Source of the DNA: Bradyrhizobium yuanmingense
GTDB lineage: Bacteria; Pseudomonadota; Alphaproteobacteria; Rhizobiales; Xanthobacteraceae
DNA length: 60,628 bases
Reading direction: 5' to 3'
Assembly: GCF_029167105.1 (NCBI RefSeq)
Contig: NZ_JARFML010000044.1
Span: forward strand, 1-60,628
A program made the position numbers and the translations under genes. A model generated the notes under the pieces. That model had not been told where the DNA came from and searched no databases. It was given only the letters and a program-made list of their open reading frames with translations. Below are positions 1-7,217 of this stretch, one piece after another. Numbering within the stretch: the stretch's first letter is position 1; each line of letters begins with the position of its first letter.

Positions 1-150
1 GCCTCCATCGCGTTCAATATGAGGCGGTGGGCCACGATCACCGCCTGAACTGCCCGCCGAGGGTGGCAATTACAAACTCGGACCGCAATCCACGCGACTG
101 CGGCCCTCTATCCTGACGTCTTCGGCCTCAAAAAGCAGTAGCGCAACAGG

Positions 151-286
151 CCCCTTGTGGGAGAGGGTGGATCGCCGCAGAGCGGCGAGACGGGTGAGGG
201 GTCTCTCACCGCGACTTCACATGGGAATCGGCTTCGCGGAGAGAGACCCCTCATCCGGCGCTTCGCGCCACCTCCTCCCACAAGGG
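151..286. repeat. Intergenic inverted repeat at left edge
   Basis: The outer arms are about 14 bp: positions 151-164 (starting CCCCTTGTGGGAG) mirror 273-286. A second pair of arms lies inside, 195-207 against 241-253 (GAGGGGTCTCTC type). The element resembles the copy at about 45.4-45.5 kb and the partial copy at the right end, so it looks like a dispersed Bradyrhizobium-type intergenic palindrome. The rest of 1-402 shows no gene I can support; a short minus-strand open stretch at 1-70 runs off the edge and cannot be judged. Confidence 0.6.
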
Positions 287-402
287 GAGAAGGGAAACTC
301 AACTTGGCGGTCAAAGTGTTTCGACCAAGTCCGCGTGGTCAGATGGAGAGGCGTCCTCGTCGGGCGATCTGTCGCTTCGCCGTCTTCTGTTGCAACGGCG
401 TT

Positions 403-579
403 CTAGCTCGCCGGCCCTTCCGGCGACAGGCCCTCGGCCAGCTCCGCGCGCTCGCTCTGCAGCACCTCGCGAGCAAACTCGATGATCTTCTGCTTGTTCG
501 CCGTTTCGCGGACGGCAAAAAACACGCGGTTCAATTCCAGGCCGAGCACGCTGTTGAGGGCGATGTCCTCGTCTTCCAT
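403..579 (-). CDS. Small conserved-looking hypothetical protein, 58 aa
   Basis: An ATG-to-TAG frame of 58 codons, too short for usual ORF cut-offs. The product begins MEDEDIALNSVLGLELNRVF and is acidic and predicted helical, with a charged middle (RETANKQKIIEFAREVLQ) and a short C-terminal tail. The third codon positions are GC-rich, as in real genes here, and a GCGGGAAA stretch precedes the start. It is divergent from bjaR, with 166 bp between them holding both promoters. I do not recognise a family. The codon pattern and the helical, well-balanced composition make it a plausible real gene. Confidence 0.55.
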   Translation of the reverse strand: MEDEDIALNSVLGLELNRVFFAVRETANKQKIIEFAREVLQSERAELAEGLSPEGPAS

Positions 580-745
580 CGTTGGTTTCCCGCTTCGACG
601 TTCTCAGGTGTATCGTGGCGTCAATTCTGCCACAAGTAGTTAAATCTTCAGAGCGGATGAGCACCGGGAAACTACGGCCACAGCGAATTGAGGCAGCGCC
701 CAATTACGTGCTATACGGGAAGACCGAAGGTCAGGAAACTTACCG

Positions 746-1483
746 ATGTCGGCCACAGACGCCGTTGATTATGGCCGGGAGGCGCTCGACTTCATCGAAG
801 GGCTCGGAGCCTACACCAAGGTTCCAGACGCCATGGACGCGCTTGCAACTGCGTTCGGTCGCTACGGTTTCGAACACATCATTGTCACGGGCTTGCCGAA
901 TCCCGAGCAGCGCTTTTCCCAGATGGTGCTTGCCAAGAAGTGGCCGGCGGAGTGGTTCAGCCTCTACACCGAAAAGAGCTACGACCGGGTCGATCCCGTG
1001 GTCCGCAAATGTCGGCAGACGGTGAACCCTTTCGAATGGTCCGAAGCGCCGTACGATCCGGAGCTGGAGCCCGGTGCGGTGGAGGTGATGCGGCGCGCAG
1101 CCGATTTTCGCATGTCGCGCGGCTTCGTCGTGCCGATCCATGGCCTGACTGGCTATGAGGCCGGCGTCTCGCTCGCCGGCGTCCACCTCGATCTCAATGC
1201 GCGCAGCAAGCCGGCGCTGCACCTGATCGGGATGTACGGCTTCGATCACATCCGCCGTCTGCTCGAGCCGGTGCCGCATCCGTCCACGCGTCTTACTCCC
1301 CGCGAGCGCGAGGTGATCGCCTGGGCCTCGCAAGGGAAGTCTGCCTGGGAAATCGGCGAGATCCTGCACATCACGCAACGCACCGCCGAAGAGCATCTTG
1401 CAACTGCTGCGCGCAAGCTCGGCGCCGTCAACCGGACGCATGCGGTCGCCATCGCGATCCGCAACAGAATCATCTCTCCCTGA
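746..1483 (+). CDS. bjaR: LuxR-family quorum-sensing regulator BjaR
   Basis: This is a 245-aa LuxR-type transcription factor. The N-terminal autoinducer-binding domain (about residues 15-170) has the expected W..LY...Y..VDP core around residues 67-83 and a following FEW tryptophan. The C-terminal LuxR helix-turn-helix spans about 183-243 (LTPREREVIAWASQGKSAWE region). It lies directly upstream of a LuxI-type synthase with a palindromic lux box between the two, so it should bind the signal made by BjaI and activate bjaI. In BjaR of B. japonicum the ligand is isovaleryl-homoserine lactone; the same ligand is inferred here from the close match of the synthase. The ATG start follows an AGGAA stretch about 10 bp upstream. 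Confidence 0.93.
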   Translation: MSATDAVDYGREALDFIEGLGAYTKVPDAMDALATAFGRYGFEHIIVTGLPNPEQRFSQMVLAKKWPAEWFSLYTEKSYDRVDPVVRKCRQTVNPFEWSEAPYDPELEPGAVEVMRRAADFRMSRGFVVPIHGLTGYEAGVSLAGVHLDLNARSKPALHLIGMYGFDHIRRLLEPVPHPSTRLTPREREVIAWASQGKSAWEIGEILHITQRTAEEHLATAARKLGAVNRTHAVAIAIRNRIISP

Positions 1484-1492
1484 AATCTCCGC

Positions 1493-1514
1493 CTACTGGG
1501 AAATTTCCCAATAG
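1493..1514. promoter_or_regulatory. lux box (BjaR operator) upstream of bjaI
   Basis: A 22-bp inverted repeat matches its own reverse complement at 20 of 22 positions. The perfect core is TGGGAAATTTCCCA (1497-1510). It starts 10 bp after the bjaR stop and is centred about 65 bp before the bjaI start, the usual place for a LuxR-type operator. That BjaR binds it is an inference from position and symmetry. Confidence 0.85.
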
Positions 1515-1568
1515 TCGATTTTGCCTTTTTCGCTGAGGCTTCCCTCATTTCAAGCGATGGGGGACTTC

Positions 1569-2228
1569 ATGATTCATGTGATTTCTTGCGTCAATCGGCA
1601 CCTGTACGAGGACGTGCTCGAACAGCATTTCCGGGTTCGTCACGAGATTTTCGTCGAGGAGCGGAAATGGGAGGCGCTTCGCAAGCCTGATGGCCGCGAG
1701 GTCGACAGCTACGACAACGAGGACGCGGTCTACCTGCTGGCTCTCGAAAACCGCCGGGTGCTCGGCGGCTCCCGCCTGTATCCGACCACCCGGCCGACGA
1801 TGATGAGCGAGGTTTTCCCGCATCTCGCTGCGGTGCGAGGTTGCCCTGCTGACCCGCTGGTCTGGGAATGGTCGCGCTTCTTCGTCACGCGCGAGCGCCG
1901 CGACGGCGCTTTCAATTTACAATTGATGGCAGCCGCGCAGGAATTCTGTCTCGATCAGGGCATCGAGCGGCTCTGCCTCGTCATGGAGACGTGGTGGTTG
2001 CCGCGGTTCCACGAGATCGGATTCGTCGTGACGCCGCTGGGATTGCCAGCGCTGGTGGAGAATTCCTGGACCATGGCAGCAACCATCGAGATGCGCCGGG
2101 AGTCGCTCGACGTCGTGCGCGGCCGTATCGGGATGGCGAGCATCGTCCAGCAGAACGGTCCGAGGATCGACTGCGTCGCCCGTGCCAACCTCAGCGGTCA
2201 TGCTGCCGCGCAACGAAAGAGCGCCTGA
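1569..2228 (+). CDS. bjaI: Acyl-homoserine-lactone synthase BjaI (isovaleryl-HSL type)
   Basis: This 219-aa LuxI-family enzyme makes an N-acyl-homoserine lactone from S-adenosylmethionine and an acyl donor. The invariant residues are visible: R24, F28, W34, D46, D49, R69, E100 and R103. A WW pair at 142-143 lies in the acyl-pocket half. The sequence matches, as I remember it, BjaI of B. japonicum, which uses isovaleryl-CoA rather than acyl-ACP. I chose the ATG at 1569 because a GGGGGAC stretch sits 5 bp before it and the protein then begins MIHVISCVNRHLYED as in BjaI; an in-frame ATG at 1521 would add 16 unrelated residues and overlap the promoter. It is the target of the lux box just upstream. 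Confidence 0.93.
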   Translation: MIHVISCVNRHLYEDVLEQHFRVRHEIFVEERKWEALRKPDGREVDSYDNEDAVYLLALENRRVLGGSRLYPTTRPTMMSEVFPHLAAVRGCPADPLVWEWSRFFVTRERRDGAFNLQLMAAAQEFCLDQGIERLCLVMETWWLPRFHEIGFVVTPLGLPALVENSWTMAATIEMRRESLDVVRGRIGMASIVQQNGPRIDCVARANLSGHAAAQRKSA

Positions 2229-2229
2229 G

Positions 2230-2448
2230 ATGTCGAACGTGATGCGGGACAGCCAGATCATGGCGCAAATGAAAGACGAGGATCTCGGCTACATGTCCGA
2301 CATGGCGCTCGAGCTGGCGCAAATGGCGGAGGACACCGGATTGACGACGCTCGCCTATCTGTTTCGGATGGCGGCCCTGGAGGCGTCGACGGCCAACAGT
2401 GTTCTCGCCGAGCCGGACGACCTCCCCCGGCAGATGACGTCGCACTAG
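2230..2448 (+). CDS. Small hypothetical protein coupled to bjaI, 72 aa
   Basis: The product begins MSNVMRDSQIMAQMKDEDLG, is acidic and Met-rich, and is predicted to be mostly helical (MALELAQMAEDTGLTTLAYLFRMAALEA). The ATG comes one base after the bjaI stop, so translation is probably coupled and the gene co-transcribed from the lux-box promoter. Earlier in-frame starts inside bjaI are less likely. I recognise no domain. A small partner or modulator of the quorum-sensing circuit is possible, but only the position suggests it. Confidence 0.7.
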   Translation: MSNVMRDSQIMAQMKDEDLGYMSDMALELAQMAEDTGLTTLAYLFRMAALEASTANSVLAEPDDLPRQMTSH

Positions 2449-2480
2449 ACGCAGCCCTGCTCGATTTGACGACGATCGCG

Positions 2481-2507
2481 CCCTCTCACCGCCAGCCGGT
2501 GAGAGGG
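2481..2507. terminator. Perfect 11-bp hairpin after the bjaI operon
   Basis: The arms CCCTCTCACCG (2481-2491) and CGGTGAGAGGG (2497-2507) enclose a 5-nt loop, 33 bp after the small ORF ends. There is no T-tract, so it is a weak candidate for intrinsic termination; it could be a degenerate intergenic repeat or an mRNA 3' stabiliser. Confidence 0.4.
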
Positions 2508-2557
2508 TGATGTCGTTTGGCTGCGGCAGGTTGCCTCATGCCGCTCGGCAGCCTTTT

Positions 2558-2608
2558 TGCATTGCGATGCGCGTCTCGGCCGCATGTGCCGAGATGCAAC
2601 AAAGTGCA
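2558..2608. promoter_or_regulatory. Predicted BoxR operator upstream of the ABC importer
   Basis: An exact TGCA-N6-TGCA lies at 2595-2608 (spacer ACAAAG). A near copy, TGCA-N6-TGCG, lies 37 bp upstream at 2558-2571. BoxR of the aerobic benzoyl-CoA pathway is known to bind TGCA-N6-TGCA. The same motif stands before boxC in this window, and the flanks GAGATG...AAAGTGCATG are shared with the boxC-side half site at 16399-16417. The exact site ends 144 bp before the importer's first start codon. The remainder of the 303-bp gap 2449-2751 holds the hairpin above and no gene. Confidence 0.65.
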
Positions 2609-2751
2609 TGTCTGGTGTCGAATCGCTCTTGCCTCGGAACGATACTGCCATTACCCATTTTTCGGCCTTGAAGAGGCAGGGGGAGCTCTTTCACTGATGG
2701 CGACTGTGTTCGAACATCGGCGCGACGCTGCGCGCGCCTGAAAGAGTCTTG

Positions 2752-3669
2752 ATGCTGCTCGTCGTCGAACAATTCTTGAATGGGCTGCAGTTCGGTCTGC
2801 TGCTGTTCCTGCTCGCCGCGGGCCTGACGCTGGTGTTCGGGATCATGGATCTCGTCAACCTCGCGCACGGCTCGCTCTATATGATGGGCGCTTATTTCGC
2901 CGCGACCTTCGCGGCGTGGACCGGCAGCTTCCTGCTCGGTGCGCTGATGGCGCTAGGCGCCACGCTCGTGCTCGGCATCGTGCTGGAGGTGACGGCGCTG
3001 CGGCATCTCTATGGCCGCGACCACCTCGACCACGTGCTCGCGACCTTCGGCCTGATCCTGTTCTTCAACGAAGCCGTGCGGCTGATCTGGGGCCCGGCGG
3101 GCCTGGCGCTGCCGCTGCCGGCCTGGCTCACCGTGCCGGTGCCGATCCTTCCCGGTATTCACTATCCCGCCTATCGCCTCGCCATCATCGCGGTGGCGCT
3201 GCTGGTCGCGCTGTTGCTCTATCTCGGCGTGATGCGCACCCGCATCGGCATGCTGATCCGGGCCGGCGCCTCGAACCGCGAGATGATCGGCGCGCTCGGC
3301 ATCAACATCAAGCTGCTCTACACGCTGGTGTTCGGCCTCGGCGCCGCACTCGCGGGCCTTGCCGGGCTGATGCAGGCGCCGATCCTGACCGTGCAGATCG
3401 GGATGGGCGAGAACATCCTGATCCTCGCTTTCGTCATCATCGTGATCGGCGGCATCGGCTCGATCCGCGGCGCCTTCCTGGCCGCGATCTTCGTCGGCAT
3501 GATCGACACGCTCGGCCGCGCCTTCCTGCCGAACCTGCTCCGCCAGGTGCTGAGCGGCGCCGCCGCATCCACCGCCGCACCCGCGCTGTCCTCCATGCTG
3601 ATCTACCTGCTCATGGCGATCGTGCTGGTAGTGCGGCCGGAGGGGCTGTTTCCGGCCAACCGTCGATGA
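2752..3669 (+). CDS. ABC importer permease, LivH type
   Basis: This 305-aa inner-membrane protein belongs to the branched-chain amino-acid (HAAT) permease family. It has eight or so hydrophobic segments, the N-terminal FGLLLFLLAAGLTLVFGIMD and LAHGSLYMMGAYF signatures, and the loop GASNREMIGALGIN that contacts the ATPase. A TTG one codon earlier could also start it; ATG is preferred. It is the first gene of a tightly overlapping livH-livM-livG-livF set. No binding-protein gene accompanies the four genes. The family also carries aromatic acids, and the BoxR-type operator upstream points to benzoate or a related acid. Substrate is an inference. Confidence 0.88.
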   Translation: MLLVVEQFLNGLQFGLLLFLLAAGLTLVFGIMDLVNLAHGSLYMMGAYFAATFAAWTGSFLLGALMALGATLVLGIVLEVTALRHLYGRDHLDHVLATFGLILFFNEAVRLIWGPAGLALPLPAWLTVPVPILPGIHYPAYRLAIIAVALLVALLLYLGVMRTRIGMLIRAGASNREMIGALGINIKLLYTLVFGLGAALAGLAGLMQAPILTVQIGMGENILILAFVIIVIGGIGSIRGAFLAAIFVGMIDTLGRAFLPNLLRQVLSGAAASTAAPALSSMLIYLLMAIVLVVRPEGLFPANRR

Positions 3670-4610
3670 AGAGTCTGAGCGTGAGCAAGGCCGTCACGGC
3701 CCTGATGCTGGCGGGCCTCGTGCTGCTGCCGCTCTACTCGCATCTGTCCGGCAACATCTTCATCCTGACGCTGTTCACCCGCATCATCATCCTGGCGCTG
3801 GCGGCTGCGAGCCTCAACCTCATCATGGGATTTGCGGGCCTGATGAGCTTTGGCCATGCTGCCTATCTCGGCATCGGCGGCTACGCCGTCGGCATGCTGG
3901 CGCAGGAGGGCGTTGGGTCCGGCTTCATCCAGTTTCCGGTCGCGGTCGCGGCGTCGGCGATCTATGCGCTGGTGATCGGCGCGCTGTCGCTGCGCACCCG
4001 TGGCGTCTACTTCATCATGATCACGCTGGCCTTCGCCCAGATGGCCTATTACGTCGCCTCGGGGCTGGCCCGCTACGGCGGCGATGACGGCCTCACGATC
4101 TACAAGCGCAGCGACTTCTCGGGCCTGATCGATCTCGGCAACCGCACGCAGTTCTACTATCTCTGCCTCGCCTGCCTTTTCGGCGTCATGCTCCTGATAT
4201 GGCGCATCGTCAACTCGCGCTTCGGTCTTGTCGTGCAGGGCCTGCGTTCCAACGAGCAGCGCATGCAGGCCATCGGCTTCCCGGCCAAGCGCTACCAACT
4301 GGTCTGCTTCGTCATATCAGGCACGATGTGCGGCCTTGCCGGCGCGCTGCTCGCCAACAACACCGATTTCGTAAGCCCGGCCGTGATGTACTGGACCCGT
4401 TCCGGCGACCTCATGGTGATGGTGATCCTTGGCGGCATGGGCACGCTGTTCGGCCCGGTCATGGGTGCGGTGGTGTTCCTGCTGCTGGAAGAGCTGCTGT
4501 CGCAGATCACCGAATATTGGGCGCTGATCCTGGGCCCGCTGCTGCTGCTCATCGTCCTGTTCGGCCGCGGCGGCATCATGGGCGCACTCGGGAGGGCTGG
4601 CCGTGGCTGA
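3666..4610 (+). CDS. ABC importer permease, LivM type
   Basis: This 314-aa second permease subunit starts MKSLSVSKAVTALMLAGLVL and has about nine membrane segments. It carries the family signatures NLIMGFAGLMSFGHAAYLGI near residue 50 and GLRSNEQRMQAIGFPAKRYQ near residue 195, the ATPase-coupling loop. The ATG overlaps the LivH stop by 4 nt (ATGA), which fixes this start against a much longer open frame that runs back through livH. It forms the translocation pore with LivH. Confidence 0.9.
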   Translation: MKSLSVSKAVTALMLAGLVLLPLYSHLSGNIFILTLFTRIIILALAAASLNLIMGFAGLMSFGHAAYLGIGGYAVGMLAQEGVGSGFIQFPVAVAASAIYALVIGALSLRTRGVYFIMITLAFAQMAYYVASGLARYGGDDGLTIYKRSDFSGLIDLGNRTQFYYLCLACLFGVMLLIWRIVNSRFGLVVQGLRSNEQRMQAIGFPAKRYQLVCFVISGTMCGLAGALLANNTDFVSPAVMYWTRSGDLMVMVILGGMGTLFGPVMGAVVFLLLEELLSQITEYWALILGPLLLLIVLFGRGGIMGALGRAGRG

Positions 4611-5370
4611 ACCCTTGCTCCGCGTCGAAAAGCTGGTGCGTCGCTTCGGCGGCATCATCGCCACCGACAACGTCTCGCTCGACGTCGCATCAGGCGAGCT
4701 GCACGCCATCATCGGCCCGAACGGCGCCGGCAAGACCACGCTGATCAGCCAGCTCACCGGGCATCTCGAACCGCATTCCGGCAGCGTCTCGCTGGCCGGG
4801 CGCGACATCACCTATCTGCCGGCCTATCGCCGCTGCGCGCTGGGCCTGGCGCGTTCGTTCCAGATCACCTCGCTGCTGCTCGACTTCACCGCCGCCGACA
4901 ATGTGGCGCTGGCGGCGCAAGCGCATGCCGGCACCTCGTTCCGCTTCTTCGCCAACGCGCGCAAGGAGCAGGGCCTGCGCGATGCCGCGCAGGCGGCGCT
5001 CGATCGCGTCGGCCTCGGTCACCGTGCCGATGTCGTGGTGTCCAGGCTCAGCCATGGCGAGCGTCGCGAGCTCGAGCTCGCGGTCGCGCTCGCGAGCAAG
5101 CCGAAATTGCTGCTGCTGGACGAGCCGATGGCGGGCCTCGGCGTCACCGAATCCCAGCGCATGGTGAAGCTGCTCCAGGAGCTGCGGAAAGAGGTCTCGA
5201 TCGTGCTGGTCGAGCACGACATGCCGGCGGTGTTCGCGCTGGCCGACCGCATCACGGTGCTGGTCTACGGCCGCGTCATCGCCTCCGGCGATCCGGCCGC
5301 GATCCGCGCCAACGAGGACGTCAAGCGCGCCTATCTCGGCGATCAGCATGTGGTGACGCATCATGGCTGA
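4603..5370 (+). CDS. ABC importer ATPase, LivG type
   Basis: This 255-aa ATP-binding subunit has Walker A GPNGAGKTT at 38-46, the signature LSHGERRELE, Walker B LLLLDEP and the switch histidine in VLVEHDM. The start is GTG and overlaps livM by 8 nt. The tail contains the LivG-type YGRVIASGDP segment and ends with AYLGD. It powers uptake together with the next gene as a heterodimer on the cytoplasmic face. Confidence 0.92.
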   Translation: MAEPLLRVEKLVRRFGGIIATDNVSLDVASGELHAIIGPNGAGKTTLISQLTGHLEPHSGSVSLAGRDITYLPAYRRCALGLARSFQITSLLLDFTAADNVALAAQAHAGTSFRFFANARKEQGLRDAAQAALDRVGLGHRADVVVSRLSHGERRELELAVALASKPKLLLLDEPMAGLGVTESQRMVKLLQELRKEVSIVLVEHDMPAVFALADRITVLVYGRVIASGDPAAIRANEDVKRAYLGDQHVVTHHG

Positions 5371-6076
5371 CACGCTGCTCGAGGTCGACGGCATCGAGAC
5401 CTGTTACGGCCTGTCCCAGGTGCTGTTCGGCCTGTCGCTGTCGATCAAGCCGGGCGAGATGGTCTCGCTGATGGGCCGCAACGGCATGGGCAAGACCACC
5501 ACCATCCGCTCCATCATGGGCCTGACGCCGGCGCGCGCGGGCACCATTCGCTTCGCGGGCGCGGAGGTGCGGCAGCTTCCGTCCTACCGGATTGCGAAAC
5601 TCGGCGTCGGTCTCGTGCCCGAGGGCCGGCAGATCTTTCCGAACCTCACCGTGCGCGAGAACCTGGTCGCGGCCGCGGCCGATCGCTTCAACAGCGATAA
5701 TCCCTGGACGCTCGCCGCAATCTACGTGATGTTTCCGCGCCTCGCCGAACGCGCGTCCAACATGGGCAACCAGCTTTCCGGCGGCGAGCAGCAGATGCTC
5801 GCGATCGGCCGCGCGCTGATGACGAATCCAAAACTCCTGATCCTGGACGAGGCGACCGAAGGTCTCGCGCCGCTGATCCGCGAGGAGATCTGGAATTGCC
5901 TGTCGCTGCTCAAGAGCCGCGGGCAGTCGATCCTGGTCGTCGACAAGAACGTCGACCATCTCGCCCGCATCTGCGATCGCCACTACATCATCGAGCGCGG
6001 CAAGACGGTGTGGAGCGGCACCTCCGACCAGCTGATGGCGGCGCCGGACCTGCAGCACAAATATCTGGGAATTTGA
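5363..6076 (+). CDS. ABC importer ATPase, LivF type
   Basis: This 237-aa ATPase overlaps livG by 8 nt. It shows Walker A GRNGMGKTT at 38-46, the LivF-typical YRIAKLGVGLVPEGRQIFPN, signature LSGGEQQMLAIGRAL and Walker B LLILDEATEGLAP. In place of the usual switch EQN it has VVDKNVDHLARIC, as several LivF proteins for aromatic or carboxylic acids do. It completes the importer; the next gene is 125 bp away and belongs to an iron locus. Confidence 0.92.
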   Translation: MADTLLEVDGIETCYGLSQVLFGLSLSIKPGEMVSLMGRNGMGKTTTIRSIMGLTPARAGTIRFAGAEVRQLPSYRIAKLGVGLVPEGRQIFPNLTVRENLVAAAADRFNSDNPWTLAAIYVMFPRLAERASNMGNQLSGGEQQMLAIGRALMTNPKLLILDEATEGLAPLIREEIWNCLSLLKSRGQSILVVDKNVDHLARICDRHYIIERGKTVWSGTSDQLMAAPDLQHKYLGI

Positions 6077-6201
6077 CGCGTTCGTCGCCTTCGCCGCGGC
6101 AATGCGAGCTCTCTTCGAGCAAATCCAATTTCGAAATCCTCCAAACAGCGCGCTGAGCTCTTGAGCGTGCCGCCGTCAGCCGTCAAAGAAGACGCGGCGT
6201 T

Positions 6202-7074
6202 GTGGATTCGATGCGGGACTTTTACGAGCAAATTGTCGGGTTGCCTGAGGACGACGTCGGTTCCGCACAGCAAGGGGCAGCCCAATGGCTGGATTATCCG
6301 GGCTGCGTGGTCGTTCAAGGTGAGTTCCGCGCCGACGATGAGGGGCCCGCAATCGCAGCGCCGGGCTTGTTCATCTCGGTGGCGTTCGATGAGGTCGGTG
6401 CTGGCCCCGGCACTCTGACGCGCTCGATCGGCGAGAGGCGGATGGGCGTGATCGCGGTGCGCGAGCGCCTCGCCGTGAAACGCTCGATGCGGAGCGCCAT
6501 CGGCCTTGCGTTGCCCGGAGCTTCCATCGATCAGCTCGGACTCGGCGCCGCGTTTCGGACGCTGTTCAAGGGCGAAGGATCTGGCGCGGTCATCCTCTCG
6601 CTCGCCGCATCGGCGCGGGTGCAGGCCGTCGCGGCGGAAATGTTCTCGCCGCCGGTCGCCGGAAACGCGGCGCGATTGCTGATGTCGGCGCATGCCACCG
6701 AGATCGTCGTCCATGCCTTGTTCGGCGAGTGCAGCCGGATCGCGGTCGATCCGGCAACAGACCTCCAGCGTATGAGGCTGCAATCGGTCAAGGAGCGGAT
6801 GGACGCCGACCTTGCCTATCCCTGGAGCATCGACGAGCTGGCGCGGAACGCAGGCCTGAGCCGGCGATCTTTCAATCAGAAATTCCAGATCGCCTATGGC
6901 GAGAGCGCCATCGATTATCTGAGGGCGCGCCGGCTCGATACTGCACGAGCTCTTCTGATTCACCAGCGCTTGTCGGTCACCGAGGCGGCCTATCGGGTCG
7001 GCTATACCCATCCGGCGAACTTCGCGACGGCCTTTCGCAGGCGCTTCGGTCATTCGCCCAGTCGCTGCCAGTAA
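6202..7074 (+). CDS. AraC-family regulator of the adjacent TonB receptor (PchR-like)
   Basis: This 290-aa regulator has a ligand-binding N-terminal half and a C-terminal AraC double helix-turn-helix at about 190-288 (DLAYPWSIDELARNAGLSRR, VTEAAYRVGYTHPANFATAF). The start used is GTG; an ATG lies three codons later. It sits directly before a siderophore receptor, the classic arrangement of PchR-like activators that sense the imported ferric siderophore. A tandem direct repeat in the gap to the receptor is a candidate binding site. The exact ligand is unknown. Confidence 0.85.
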   Translation: MDSMRDFYEQIVGLPEDDVGSAQQGAAQWLDYPGCVVVQGEFRADDEGPAIAAPGLFISVAFDEVGAGPGTLTRSIGERRMGVIAVRERLAVKRSMRSAIGLALPGASIDQLGLGAAFRTLFKGEGSGAVILSLAASARVQAVAAEMFSPPVAGNAARLLMSAHATEIVVHALFGECSRIAVDPATDLQRMRLQSVKERMDADLAYPWSIDELARNAGLSRRSFNQKFQIAYGESAIDYLRARRLDTARALLIHQRLSVTEAAYRVGYTHPANFATAFRRRFGHSPSRCQ

Positions 7075-7130
7075 CGGCATCACGCGATGCGCCGCCTCAC
7101 GCCTCAGTCTTGAAAGCCTCCACGTGGAAT

Positions 7131-7159
7131 CAAAGGCGATTTGCGCGGTCGCAAAGGCG
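7131..7159 (+). promoter_or_regulatory. Tandem CAAAGGCG repeat, candidate AraC-type operator
   Basis: CAAAGGCG occurs at 7131-7138 and again at 7152-7159, a start-to-start distance of exactly 21 bp, or two helical turns. AraC-family activators bind such tandem direct repeats upstream of the -35. The site is 59 bp before the receptor start and directly follows the araC-type gene. No iron-control (Irr/Fur) palindrome is evident here. Confidence 0.5.
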
Positions 7160-7217
7160 GCGTGCGCCCCGATCTGATTACTCCCGGGTGGTCCAAAGAC
7201 GGAGCTTGGGGAAGACG

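Noticed and set aside
1..70. Minus-strand open stretch reading VAHRLILNAMEA off the left edge
   Set aside because: Too short and cut by the window edge; no start or motif to judge.
2916..3665. Open frame upstream of livM running through livH
   Set aside because: Arg/His-rich shadow frame; the ATGA overlap with livH marks the true start.
6729..7217. Long N-terminal extension of the TonB receptor frame through the araC gene
   Set aside because: It is the shadow frame of the araC gene; the ribosome site and signal-like segment place the start at 7218.
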